Assembly: GCA_019412865.1 (NCBI GenBank)
Contig: DXOJ01000049.1
Location: 1-31,957 of the forward strand
Origin: Bacteroides sp.
GTDB taxonomy: Bacteria; Bacteroidota; Bacteroidia; Bacteroidales; Bacteroidaceae
Direction: 5' to 3'
DNA: 31,957 bases
The number at the start of each line of letters is the position of its first letter. Position 1 is the first letter of the stretch. The notes beneath the pieces are model-generated. The model was not told the origin of the DNA and did no database searches. It was given only the letters and a program-made list of their open reading frames with translations. A program made the position numbers and the translations under genes. Positions 17,584 to 25,794 of the stretch are shown piece by piece.

Positions 17584-20500
17584 TTAAAAAGAAATATCAA
17601 CTCCTAGTGTTAAAGTTCTCGGCCTTGGATAAGGAGACCAATCGAAAGAGGGCGTCAACGCTGTAGGGCGAGTAGAAACTTCCGGGTCCGGTCCTGAATA
17701 TCTAGTCCATGTAATCAAGTTCTGCGCAGAAGCATATACTCTCAATGACTTAATATTTATCTTTTTCAGCCATGCGTTCGGCAATCTATATCCTAATGAT
17801 ACCGTTTTCAAACGCAAGAAAGAACCGTCTTCAATAGTACGCGACGAATAAACAGCCGGTCCTTGCCCACCTATCCGGTAGAGTTCGTTTGTCTGGTTAT
17901 CGGGAGTCCAACGGTTGGCAAACGAAGCAAACATATTGAGTGAGGTACGAGCATTCGGATCACCACCTTCAAACTCAATACGGTTGGCATTCAGCACATC
18001 ACCGCCATAGCTCCATTGAAAGAATACGTTTAAGTCAAAATTCTTGTACTGAAAGTTATTACCAAATCCGCCGATATGCTTTGGATTCGGATTACCGATA
18101 ATAGTCAGGTCATAGTCATTCACCACTCCATCGCGATTAATGTCCTTGAATTTGATATCTCCCGGCTGAATTTTCTCACGTGCATTTCCATTATTGGGAA
18201 CACCGTCTTTCAATATATAAGATTCCCCTACCTTATCGAAATCTGTGTACTGATAAACTCCATCAAAAATATGTCCGTAGAACATAGCAATCGGATGTCC
18301 CGGAATGGCAATATAAGGATAAGCATTGTTGAAATTACCCCAGTTCACACGGCTTGCCAAACTCGGTTCATCATCGTTCAATGACAAGACTTTGTTGCGA
18401 TTGAATGATATATTGAAGCTGGAAGTCCATGAGAACTCTTTCGTTTGTATATTTTTAGTGTCAATGGTCAGCTCAAGTCCCGAATTGGAAACCGATCCTA
18501 CATTTCTATAAGCAGACAAAAATCCCATACTAGGTGCCAATGTAGCATTCAACAGCAGGTCTTTCGTTTTCTTATAGTAATAATCTGCCGTCAACGAAAT
18601 CCGATTATCCCAAAACGACATATCCAATCCAATATTAGTCTGTACGGTAGTCTCCCATTTTAGTTTAGGATTCCCCAACGTTTTCGGCACTACCCCTTTA
18701 CCCGGTGTATTATCTGTACTGTACCCAGAGTCTGCCGTTATCTGTAAGGCTGTCAGTGCAGCATAGTCCGTCACACGATTGTTACCTGTCGTACCGATAC
18801 CTGCCCTCAGCTTACCACTACTAATCCATTTTACATTTTTCACGAATTTCTCTTCACCAAATCCCCAAGCAGCGGAGGCAGACGGGAAATAAGCCCAACG
18901 GTTATCTTTTGGGAACTTCGACGAACCGTCGGCACGGAATGAAACGGTCAACAGATATTTGGACTTATAATTATAATCCGCTCTTCCTAAATAAGAAACC
19001 AAGCCGTTGGCTGTCTTGCTGATAGTGGCGGACGTCAGCTCACCCTCATCCAGTCCGGCGATCCCCAACGCCTCATTAGGAACATTGATTGCTCTGATTT
19101 CATCAATAAATGTACTATTATCCTGCACAGTGAAACCGCCCAACACTTTCAGACGATGTCCCTTCTTCAAAGGAACATCATATGTCAACGTATTTTCGTT
19201 CAACAGGCTAGTTCGCTCCGTGTTGGTTATCCAACCATTCACCTTGTTATTGGTATGACGATGTCCCCCTCGAGAGTTAGAGTTGAAAAAGACTTCTTTC
19301 CGTTGATGTATCTTATTATATCCACCAGTAATCTTGAGAGTCAGGTTTTTTAAAATTTTATACTCAAAATAAGCGTTACCGATGAAATTGTAAGTAAACA
19401 ATGGGTTATACTCATTCTCGGCTGCCATCAGAGGGTTGATACGAAGATCAGTAGTCGGATCGGTTGTCTCATCATACAAGTCATTCAGCAAATCACCGTC
19501 ATTGACACCTGCCACTGGACGGTACCCCCACAACGCATACATCAAACTTGCCGTCGGACTAGTCTGCGATTCAGATACAATGGTACCATATTTCTTCGAA
19601 TACGTATAATTAGCATTAATACCTACTTTTATTTTCTTAGTGATTGTCTGATCCAATACAAAACGACCTTGATATTTTTTGTAACCGCTGTTCAACATAA
19701 TACCTTGCTGATCCACCAATGAACCGGAAACAGAGTATCTCGTCTTTTCAGTACCACCCCTGACAGCTATATTGTGGCTATGCACCAAAGCATCCCTATA
19801 CACCTTGTCCTGCCAGTTAATACCTTCGATATTCCGATAATCTTCCAATGTCCTTTCGCCAGCCAAGTAGCGCTTACTGTAAACGTTGTAATCTGCTTCC
19901 AACTGATAACGCACAAATTCATAAGGGTCAAGCATTTCCTGCTTCTTGATAATCTGTTGTACACCTACCCAGCCACTATATGTCACGGTAGGCGAACTAA
20001 CTTTTCCTTTCTTTGTAGTTACCAAAATTACCCCGTTCGCACCTCTCGCACCATAGATAGCCGTAGCCGACGCATCTTTCAATATTTCAATAGACTCGAT
20101 TTCTTCGGGGTTCAGCATATTCCCCACTGCCATTTCCAGTGGAAAGCCATCCACTACATATAATGGGGAATTATCCTGAGTTACCGAATTATTACCACGG
20201 ATAACAATCTGCAAGTCACTACCCGGCTGTCCGTCGGAGGAAGTTACCTGTACACCTGCTACACGACCTGCAAGACTTTCTTCAAAGTTAAAAACCGGTG
20301 CTTTACGCATATCTTGCACATTCGCCTTTGCAATAGCTCCTGTCAAATCCTTACGAAGTCCGGAACCATACGCAGTAATCACCACTTCATCTAACAATTC
20401 TGAAACGGCACGCAAACGAATAGTCAGCTTCTTTCCATCCTCTACCATTACTGCCTGTTTTTCGTACCCAATAAAAGAAATCTCTAATTTTGTATTATCT

Positions 20501-20778
20501 CCATCTACCCGGATAGAAAAATTCCCATCCAAATCACTGATAGTACCCACACTTTTCCCAGCAACTGCCACAGAAGCCCCAATAATAGGTTCTCCTGTTT
20601 CAAAATCAATCACCGAGCCAACTACCGTTCGCGTTTTTGCCTGTTGGGCAATCGCTACACTGTTCATTTTTGAAACATCTTCTGCTGAATGTACTACAGA
20701 AGAAAAGGAAATAGATAAATACACAAGACTACAGCATCTAATGTACCACTTCGCTTTTGAAATAACTGCGTTCTTCAT
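17584..20778 (-). CDS. susC-like: SusC/RagA family TonB-dependent outer-membrane transporter
   Basis: The 1064-residue protein has an N-terminal export signal (hydrophobic at about 15-31, SLVYLSISFSSVVHSA). A carboxypeptidase-regulatory-like domain lies at about 51-125 (VVGSVIDFETGEPIIGASV), followed by the SusC signature LDEVVITAYG (129-138, TonB-box region) and a plug with PLYVVDGFPLE and GARGANGVILVTTKKG. The rest is a 22-strand-type barrel ending in LTLGVDISF. There is no STN domain, which agrees with the absence of a linked sigma/anti-sigma pair. It imports oligosaccharides across the outer membrane with energy from TonB. It is the first gene of the operon, about 85 nt after the predicted transcription start. 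Confidence 0.97.
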   Translation of the reverse strand: MKNAVISKAKWYIRCCSLVYLSISFSSVVHSAEDVSKMNSVAIAQQAKTRTVVGSVIDFETGEPIIGASVAVAGKSVGTISDLDGNFSIRVDGDNTKLEISFIGYEKQAVMVEDGKKLTIRLRAVSELLDEVVITAYGSGLRKDLTGAIAKANVQDMRKAPVFNFEESLAGRVAGVQVTSSDGQPGSDLQIVIRGNNSVTQDNSPLYVVDGFPLEMAVGNMLNPEEIESIEILKDASATAIYGARGANGVILVTTKKGKVSSPTVTYSGWVGVQQIIKKQEMLDPYEFVRYQLEADYNVYSKRYLAGERTLEDYRNIEGINWQDKVYRDALVHSHNIAVRGGTEKTRYSVSGSLVDQQGIMLNSGYKKYQGRFVLDQTITKKIKVGINANYTYSKKYGTIVSESQTSPTASLMYALWGYRPVAGVNDGDLLNDLYDETTDPTTDLRINPLMAAENEYNPLFTYNFIGNAYFEYKILKNLTLKITGGYNKIHQRKEVFFNSNSRGGHRHTNNKVNGWITNTERTSLLNENTLTYDVPLKKGHRLKVLGGFTVQDNSTFIDEIRAINVPNEALGIAGLDEGELTSATISKTANGLVSYLGRADYNYKSKYLLTVSFRADGSSKFPKDNRWAYFPSASAAWGFGEEKFVKNVKWISSGKLRAGIGTTGNNRVTDYAALTALQITADSGYSTDNTPGKGVVPKTLGNPKLKWETTVQTNIGLDMSFWDNRISLTADYYYKKTKDLLLNATLAPSMGFLSAYRNVGSVSNSGLELTIDTKNIQTKEFSWTSSFNISFNRNKVLSLNDDEPSLASRVNWGNFNNAYPYIAIPGHPIAMFYGHIFDGVYQYTDFDKVGESYILKDGVPNNGNAREKIQPGDIKFKDINRDGVVNDYDLTIIGNPNPKHIGGFGNNFQYKNFDLNVFFQWSYGGDVLNANRIEFEGGDPNARTSLNMFASFANRWTPDNQTNELYRIGGQGPAVYSSRTIEDGSFLRLKTVSLGYRLPNAWLKKINIKSLRVYASAQNLITWTRYSGPDPEVSTRPTALTPSFDWSPYPRPRTLTLGVDISF

Positions 20779-20820
20779 GGTGCAATACTTAATTTCTCGT
20801 TAACAATTTAAATGGTATAT

Positions 20821-20862
20821 CTAAGTTTTCAATCTTAGCAGCTGGTCTATTCTGGTCTGCTA
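20821..20862 (-). promoter_or_regulatory. Overlapping stem-loops in the susC leader
   Basis: In the predicted leader RNA, TAGCAG (20862-20857) can pair with CTGCTA (20841-20836), and CTAAG (20838-20834) can pair with CTTAG (20825-20821). The two stems share three bases, so they exclude each other. The first loop also carries two copies of AGACCA. This could be a regulatory leader; the stems are short and may be chance. Confidence 0.3.
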
Positions 20863-20868
20863 GGTCTT

Positions 20869-20900
20869 GCAAACATAGCGATTATTTATTAAACTCCAAA
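20869..20900 (-). promoter_or_regulatory. Bacteroidales promoter of the SusC operon
   Basis: On the minus strand TTTG (20897-20900) is followed after 19 bp by TATGTTTGC (20869-20877), a full match to TAnnTTTG with correct spacing. The start should lie near 20862, leaving an untranslated leader of about 85 nt. The remaining intergenic part (about 20901-21060) is AT-rich and I see no gene in it. The palindrome found upstream of the symporter is not repeated here. Confidence 0.82.
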
Positions 20901-21060
20901 TAAATTTAAAGAAAAAAACATAATCACTCTTTCAGAGCTCACTAGAAAGCCCATAAACAAAGGAAAGTGTATTTTTATTTATTTTCAGAAACAAGAAAAA
21001 GAAAAACGGAACATACCTCTTTAATATAAAAAGGCTATGTCCTGCAAATAATTCGATCTG

Positions 21061-21082
21061 AAAAAACGAGGTTTCAACTCGT
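21061..21082 (-). terminator. Intrinsic terminator overlapping the stop codon of the LacI-type gene
   Basis: On the minus strand ACGAG (21082-21078) pairs with CTCGT (21070-21066) around a 7-nt loop that contains the TGA stop (21076-21074). A T-run follows (21066-21061). The stem is short, but the T-run position is typical. It would insulate the SusC promoter from LacI transcription. Confidence 0.6.
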
Positions 21083-22111
21083 CCTTCTAAGAGAAGATTC
21101 CCTGATATTTAATTTTGCATCCAGAATAATCGACTTCGACAGCATTTTATCCTCATTATTGACATTATGCTTGATTTGCTCCAATAATAATTGTGCAGCA
21201 TTCCGCCCCATTTCAAAAGTAGGTTGTTCCACACTAGTCAGATTAGGTTCCACAATAAACGCTTCCTTAGATTCGGAAAAACCAACTACTGCCATATCCT
21301 CCGGAATTCTAATCTTGTTTTTCTGAAGAGTTTTCATCGCTCCTATCGCCACCGGATCGTTCACTGCAAAAATTCCATCTGGCATTTTTTCCATTTCAAG
21401 AATCTGATGAGCCGCCATGATTCCTTTCTCCATCATTATTCCGCAGTCGATAATCAAAGACTCTTCAACCAGCAAGCCATACTTTCGCAAGGCATCCATA
21501 TATCCATTTTTGCGTTTCTGCGCGATAAGCAAATCTTCAGAACCTGCCAAATGAACAATCCGCCTACACCCTTGCTGTATCAAATGTTCAACTGCAGCAA
21601 AAGCCCACTTATAATCATCAATAACTACATGGGGAGCACTCAACTCTGCACAAATCCGATTGAAGAAAACCACAGGAAAATTATTCCAGATCAAGTCAGA
21701 AAAGTAACTAGTATTTTCCGATTCCTGGGTAACCGAAATCAGAAAACCATCCACCATCTGCGCTTCCAACGCCTTCATATTCCGCAATTCATTCTCATGC
21801 GATTCATTAGATTGCATTATCAACACATGATATCCTTCAGGATTCAGCACACTCTGAATACCCATAATTACTTCAGAAAAGAAAGAATTGACAAATTCAG
21901 GGACAATCACTCCGATAAACATGGACTGGCTTTGTTTCAGACTCAAAGAAATCGGATTCGGCTTATAATTCCACTTTTCGGCAAGCTCCAGAACAGCTTT
22001 GCGTGTTTCTGGATTAACGTCCCATTTATCACATAAAGCTCTGGAAACAGTAGAAGTCGAAATCTTCAGTTCCTTGGCTAAATCCTTGATAGTCACTCTT
22101 GGTTTACTCAT
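21074..22111 (-). CDS. LacI-family transcriptional regulator
   Basis: The 345-residue protein has the LacI helix-turn-helix at about 5-25 (VTIKDLAKEL then STSTVSRALCD) and the hinge region NYKPNPISLSLKQ. A sugar-binding domain follows (IGVIVPEFVNSFFSEVIMGI, DGIFAVNDPVAIGAMKTL, VVGFSESKEAFIVEPNLTSV). The length is standard. The gene sits between two divergent PUL units, which is where a local repressor is expected. The palindrome at 22194-22219, on the symporter side, is the best operator candidate. It ends in its own terminator. The inducer is probably a sugar released from the PUL substrate. The family call is certain; targets are inferred. Confidence 0.95.
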   Translation of the reverse strand: MSKPRVTIKDLAKELKISTSTVSRALCDKWDVNPETRKAVLELAEKWNYKPNPISLSLKQSQSMFIGVIVPEFVNSFFSEVIMGIQSVLNPEGYHVLIMQSNESHENELRNMKALEAQMVDGFLISVTQESENTSYFSDLIWNNFPVVFFNRICAELSAPHVVIDDYKWAFAAVEHLIQQGCRRIVHLAGSEDLLIAQKRKNGYMDALRKYGLLVEESLIIDCGIMMEKGIMAAHQILEMEKMPDGIFAVNDPVAIGAMKTLQKNKIRIPEDMAVVGFSESKEAFIVEPNLTSVEQPTFEMGRNAAQLLLEQIKHNVNNEDKMLSKSIILDAKLNIRESSLRRTS

Positions 22112-22193
22112 AGACTGTCACTCACTCTAAAAAATTTCCCGAATATAATCAAATTCCGGCAATTGGAATGTTAAAACTCCAAGAGTTTAATTT

Positions 22194-22219
22194 CGGGAAC
22201 GTTTGCGGTAACGTTCCCG
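22194..22219. promoter_or_regulatory. Candidate LacI-family operator palindrome
   Basis: Arms CGGGAACGTT (22194-22203) and AACGTTCCCG (22210-22219) form a perfect 10-bp inverted repeat around the spacer TGCGGT. The AACGTT cores with a central CG resemble sites of LacI-family proteins. It lies 83 bp from the LacI ATG and 20 bp upstream of the symporter -33 box. Two weaker inverted repeats lie nearby, at 22153-22169 (ATTCC/GGAAT) and 22174-22188 (AAACTC/GAGTTT). Confidence 0.65.
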
Positions 22220-22239
22220 ATGATTTATATTCCGAATTG

Positions 22240-22272
22240 TTTGTTTATCTGTAGAATCAAAAATATATTTGC
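22240..22272 (+). promoter_or_regulatory. Bacteroidales promoter of the symporter-GH43 unit
   Basis: TTTG (22240-22243) is followed after 20 bp by TATATTTGC (22264-22272), a full match to TAnnTTTG. The predicted start near 22279 leaves almost no leader before the in-frame ATG at 22284 but about 44 nt before the ATG at 22323, so the latter is preferred for the symporter. Confidence 0.78.
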
Positions 22273-22322
22273 TGTCAACTTAGATGTTTTTCAAACCTGT
22301 TTTGTTAACTAAATCATTTGAT

Positions 22323-24002
22323 ATGACTACTCTCGACATCATTACTATCGTACTATTTTCCCTTGGAGTTGTTTTAGTCGGATTGGCTTTCTCCCAAAAA
22401 GGTAAAAGTATGCAATCTTTCTTTGCCGCAAACGGAACCATGCCGTGGTACATGAGCGGCCTCTCACTGTTCATGGGATTTTTCTCTGCTGGCACATTCG
22501 TCGTATGGGGTTCTATCGCTTATTCTATGGGCTGGGTTTCAATCACTATCCAATGGACAATGGCGATCGCCGGTTTCATTGTAGGATTACTCATCGCGCC
22601 CAAATGGCATAAAACAGGAGCACTCACAGCAGCAGAATACATACATAAGAGATTAGGCAAGTCCACACAGAAGATATATACCTACCTGTTCTTATTTATC
22701 TCTGTGTTTCTTACAGCATCTTTCCTGTATCCAGTAGCCAAAATATTAGAGGTTTCCACCGGGCTGCCTTTAAATACTTGCATTTTATTATTAGGAGGGT
22801 TATGCATTTTGTATGTGTCTGCAGGCGGATTATGGGCAGTAATTTCCACAGACGTACTTCAATTCGTTATTCTGACAGCAGCGGTTATCATCGTGGTTCC
22901 TTTATCTTTCGATAAAATTAACGGAGTTACCGCACTAATAGAGCAAGTGCCCGACACATTCTATAATCTTCTGAACGATGAATATACTTTTGGCTTCCTG
23001 GTAGCTTTTGGAATCTATAATACTATATTCCTGGGTGGAAACTGGGCATATGTACAGCGATATACCTGCGTCAAAACACAAAAAGATTCCCAAAAAGTAG
23101 GTTATTTGTTTGGAGCCCTATACATAATCAGTCCAGTGCTATGGATGCTTCCACCAATGGTTTACAGAGTATATGACCCTTCGCTCTCATTACTTGATGC
23201 AGAAGGCGCATATCTGATGATGTGCAAGGAAGTACTTCCTAACGGGCTTTTGGGCTTAATGATCGGTGGCATGATTTTCGCAACGACCAGTGCACTGAAT
23301 TCAAAGCTGAATATTGCTTCAGGAGTCATCACCAATGATATATTCAAAAACCTAAGGCCAAAAAGTTCCGACCGTACCCTTATGTACGTCGCAAGAATCT
23401 CGACTATTCTCTTCGGAGTATTCAGCATATTGATAGCCATGCTTATTCCTAAAATGGGGGGAGTTGTAAACGTTGTTATCAGCTTGGCGGCATTGACAGG
23501 CGTTCCTTTATATCTGCCTATCATTTGGACACTATTCTCTAAAAGACAGACTGCGACTTCTAACATCACGACTACTTTATTAAGCTTGGCTATCAATGGT
23601 TTATTCAAATTCATCACTCCACTAATGGGTTTCTCCCTCAATCGTGCCGAGGAAATGATTCTTGGAGTTACTTTCCCAATCCTATGCCTGGCCATTTTTG
23701 AGATATATTATAAAGCAAAGAACAAGGAATCGGAAAAGTATCAATCTTACTTAATATGGAATAAAGAAAACAATGCCCGGAAATTGAAAGAAATCGAAGA
23801 AAATGAATCGACAGAGAAAGCGGGCAATAATTTCAGCAAACGGGTAATCGGTTATGGCATCTTCGCTTCCGGAGCTGGCATTGCGATATTGGGTGGTATG
23901 GCAGATAACGGACAAAAACTTATCATCACAACTGGCGTCGTTTTTGCTCTGCTCGGATTACTAATGACAAGAAAGTCCAAACCAACAATATCTAAAGATT
24001 GA
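22323..24002 (+). CDS. Sodium:solute symporter (SSS family), probable sugar importer
   Basis: With the start at 22323 (MTTLDIITIV) the protein has 559 residues. It shows repeated hydrophobic helices typical of SSS transporters: GVVLVGLAFSQKGKSMQSFF with the family-type FFAANGTMPWYMSGLSLF, GLWAVISTDVLQFVIL, and MIFATTSALNSKLNIASGVI. A charged loop (KESEKYQSYL to ENESTEKAG) precedes two last helices. The frame also opens at 22284, but that ATG is too close to the predicted transcription start. It would move a sugar or uronic acid across the inner membrane with sodium, after breakdown in the periplasm. It is the first gene of a two-gene unit with GH43 and probably under LacI control through the palindrome upstream. 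Confidence 0.92.
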   Translation: MTTLDIITIVLFSLGVVLVGLAFSQKGKSMQSFFAANGTMPWYMSGLSLFMGFFSAGTFVVWGSIAYSMGWVSITIQWTMAIAGFIVGLLIAPKWHKTGALTAAEYIHKRLGKSTQKIYTYLFLFISVFLTASFLYPVAKILEVSTGLPLNTCILLLGGLCILYVSAGGLWAVISTDVLQFVILTAAVIIVVPLSFDKINGVTALIEQVPDTFYNLLNDEYTFGFLVAFGIYNTIFLGGNWAYVQRYTCVKTQKDSQKVGYLFGALYIISPVLWMLPPMVYRVYDPSLSLLDAEGAYLMMCKEVLPNGLLGLMIGGMIFATTSALNSKLNIASGVITNDIFKNLRPKSSDRTLMYVARISTILFGVFSILIAMLIPKMGGVVNVVISLAALTGVPLYLPIIWTLFSKRQTATSNITTTLLSLAINGLFKFITPLMGFSLNRAEEMILGVTFPILCLAIFEIYYKAKNKESEKYQSYLIWNKENNARKLKEIEENESTEKAGNNFSKRVIGYGIFASGAGIAILGGMADNGQKLIITTGVVFALLGLLMTRKSKPTISKD

Positions 24003-24007
24003 GAATT

Positions 24008-25087
24008 ATGAGAAGCTACTATTTTCTTATCACACTGATGAGCATTTGTGTCATCTCCAATACTATACAGGCACAGAACAAGAAAAAGAAAAGCTTCAAA
24101 CCCGGAACAGTGTGGGTCGATAACAATGGAAAAACTATTAATGCACACGGCGGTGGTATTATATATGTAGATGGCATCTATTATTGGTATGGTGAGCACA
24201 AACTGCCCAATAAATCTGAGAAAGAAAAAGCAGATGGTGGTGTACATTGTTATTCATCCACTGATTTGTATCATTGGGAAGACAAAGGAATAGTATTATC
24301 CGTTGACTATAAAAATGAAAAAAGTGATATTGCTGACGGCTGTATTCTCGAACGCCCTAAAGTAATATACAACAGGGCGACTTCTAGATATATGATGTAT
24401 TTCAAACTCTATCCCAAAGGACAGGATTATAAATACGGTTATCTAGGAGTCGCTGCGGCAATTTCTCCTACAGGCCCCTTTACATACAGTCACAAGTTTT
24501 TAGGAGCAGATTCTCCATACGGTTCAGGAGATTTTTGTATCTACAAAGATGATGATGGCAAAGTATATCATTTCACGGTACGCAAGCCTGATAAAGCTTT
24601 TGTGGCAGGTGAATTAAATAAGGAATATACTTACCCACAGGGAAAGTACAAGGTAGTCACGGGAATCACTAACGAAACAGAAGCACCTGCCATCTTCAAG
24701 CATAAAGGTACCTACTATTTGCTGGGATCAGGCTCTAGCGGTTGGAAGCCCAATGCCGCGCGCATATTCACATCAAAATCAATAACGGGTGACTATACGG
24801 AAAAATCAAATCCCTGTCATGGCGTCAATCCATATAATGGACTTGGCCCCGAAAAAACTTTTGGGGGACAATCATCCTTCATTATTCCTGTACAAGGAAA
24901 GAAAAATTCCTATATTGCCATGTTCGATATATGGAAACCGGAAATGCCAATTGAAGGACTTTATATATGGCTACCCATTAAAATCCAAACTAATAGTATA
25001 AATATAAAATGGAGAGATGAATGGAATTTAAATATATTCTCTGACGAAAAGAAGATTATTCCACCGTTGCCAACGTCAATATACTAA
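24008..25087 (+). CDS. Secreted glycoside hydrolase family 43-like enzyme (exo-galactanase-like residues)
   Basis: Starting at the ATG at 24008 the protein has 359 residues; a TTG at 23999 is in frame but overlaps the previous stop. A signal peptide ends near residue 22 (TIQAQ). The five-bladed GH43 propeller begins with NAHGGGIIYVDGIYYWYGE, where ordinary GH43 enzymes carry the Asp base and this one has Gly. Other blocks are CYSSTDLYHW, LERPKVIYN (Glu115), TEAPAIF (Glu225) and FGGQSSF (Gln288). This set matches the GH43 subfamily-24 group, where, as I recall for beta-1,3-galactanases, Gln replaces the catalytic Asp base. Subfamily 34 is an alternative. It probably works in the periplasm or at the surface. 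It follows the symporter by 5 bp and overlaps the convergent ComF-like gene by 32 bp. Confidence 0.8.
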   Translation: MRSYYFLITLMSICVISNTIQAQNKKKKSFKPGTVWVDNNGKTINAHGGGIIYVDGIYYWYGEHKLPNKSEKEKADGGVHCYSSTDLYHWEDKGIVLSVDYKNEKSDIADGCILERPKVIYNRATSRYMMYFKLYPKGQDYKYGYLGVAAAISPTGPFTYSHKFLGADSPYGSGDFCIYKDDDGKVYHFTVRKPDKAFVAGELNKEYTYPQGKYKVVTGITNETEAPAIFKHKGTYYLLGSGSSGWKPNAARIFTSKSITGDYTEKSNPCHGVNPYNGLGPEKTFGGQSSFIIPVQGKKNSYIAMFDIWKPEMPIEGLYIWLPIKIQTNSINIKWRDEWNLNIFSDEKKIIPPLPTSIY

Positions 25088-25763
25088 TCCGTATTCCCTC
25101 CACTTTCACCAGACAAGAAGCACATGCCAGCGTAGTAGAACCGGTGGTCAACACATCGTCAACGATCAGTATGTGTTTCCCGACAAGTGCTTCGGGACGT
25201 TGAAGTTCAAAGATACCTTCCACATTATCCCGACGTTCAAGTATGGATTTGTGTGTTTGCGTTTCCGTATTTTTCTTACGCAATATGGATTCTGTATCTA
25301 TGGGGATTCCTGTTACAGCAGTGATTCCACGGGCAATCCATTCACTCTGGTTATAACCGCGGATTTGCTGTTTCTTCTTGTGAAGCGGTATAGGGATTAT
25401 AACATCAATTCCTTGAAAGAAATGGGAAGATAAAAGTTCTGCTGCCATATACCGTCCCATAATTGCACCTATTTCCTTCTGTCCACCATATTTCAAACGG
25501 TGAAGAATCAGCCGGAAGTCACTTCCTTTCTCATAAAAGAAAAAAGAAGTAGCCCGTTCCAGAGGAATTTGTCCCCAGAAAAGCCGCTCTACCGGATTAT
25601 CTTTTCGAAGATGATAGTTCGTACGAGGTAGTTTGATATTGCATACTGTACAAATACATTCCTCGCCCTTTGCTAACGGTCGGCCGCAAACAACACAGCA
25701 ACGGGGAAACAGTAAAGATAAAAAAGAACTAAGCCAGTCTTTTACAAGAAGTGTGTGTTTCAT
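25056..25763 (-). CDS. comF-like: ComF family phosphoribosyltransferase-like protein
   Basis: The 235-residue protein has an N-terminal cysteine cluster of zinc-ribbon type (Cys22, 23, 26, 36, 38, 41). A phosphoribosyltransferase domain follows, with KYGGQKEIGAIMG, IIPIPLHKKKQQIRGYNQS and the PRPP-binding loop IVDDVLTTGST (200-210). This is the standard ComF/GntX layout; such proteins are linked to DNA uptake in competent bacteria, but their biochemical role in Bacteroides is unknown. It lies 31 bp downstream of the inositol-monophosphatase gene in the same direction, so the two probably share a transcript. Its last 32 bp overlap the end of GH43 on the other strand. Confidence 0.92.
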   Translation of the reverse strand: MKHTLLVKDWLSSFLSLLFPRCCVVCGRPLAKGEECICTVCNIKLPRTNYHLRKDNPVERLFWGQIPLERATSFFFYEKGSDFRLILHRLKYGGQKEIGAIMGRYMAAELLSSHFFQGIDVIIPIPLHKKKQQIRGYNQSEWIARGITAVTGIPIDTESILRKKNTETQTHKSILERRDNVEGIFELQRPEALVGKHILIVDDVLTTGSTTLACASCLVKVEGIRISILTLATVE

Positions 25764-25794
25764 AATAATAGAGATTTTAAAGTTGCAATACCAC

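Larger units (their letters stand above)
109..25087. other. Polysaccharide utilization locus (PUL)
   Basis: This block holds a SusC/SusD pair, a surface glycan-binding lipoprotein, at least two recognisable glycosidases (GH3, GH43), a double SGNH esterase, two (alpha/alpha)-barrel proteins, an oxidoreductase, a sugar symporter and two sugar-type regulators. The genes from SusC to the oxidoreductase are all on the minus strand with very short gaps, as in one long transcript of about 19.6 kb. The LacI gene sits at the turn between this operon and the divergent symporter-GH43 pair. The left boundary is the tRNA-Asn terminator and the right boundary is the convergent ComF-like gene. The substrate is not known from the sequence. 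Confidence 0.85.

Noticed and set aside
21191..22036. Long open frame on the plus strand opposite the LacI gene (281 codons)
   Set aside because: It is the antisense of a clear LacI-family gene and the translation shows no domain or start context.
22139..22147. TATATTCGG on the minus strand as -7 box of the LacI gene
   Set aside because: It differs from TAnnTTTG by one base and no TTTG is found 19-21 bp upstream.
23162..23695. Minus-strand open frame of 177 codons inside the symporter
   Set aside because: It is a shadow of the symporter membrane helices on the opposite strand.
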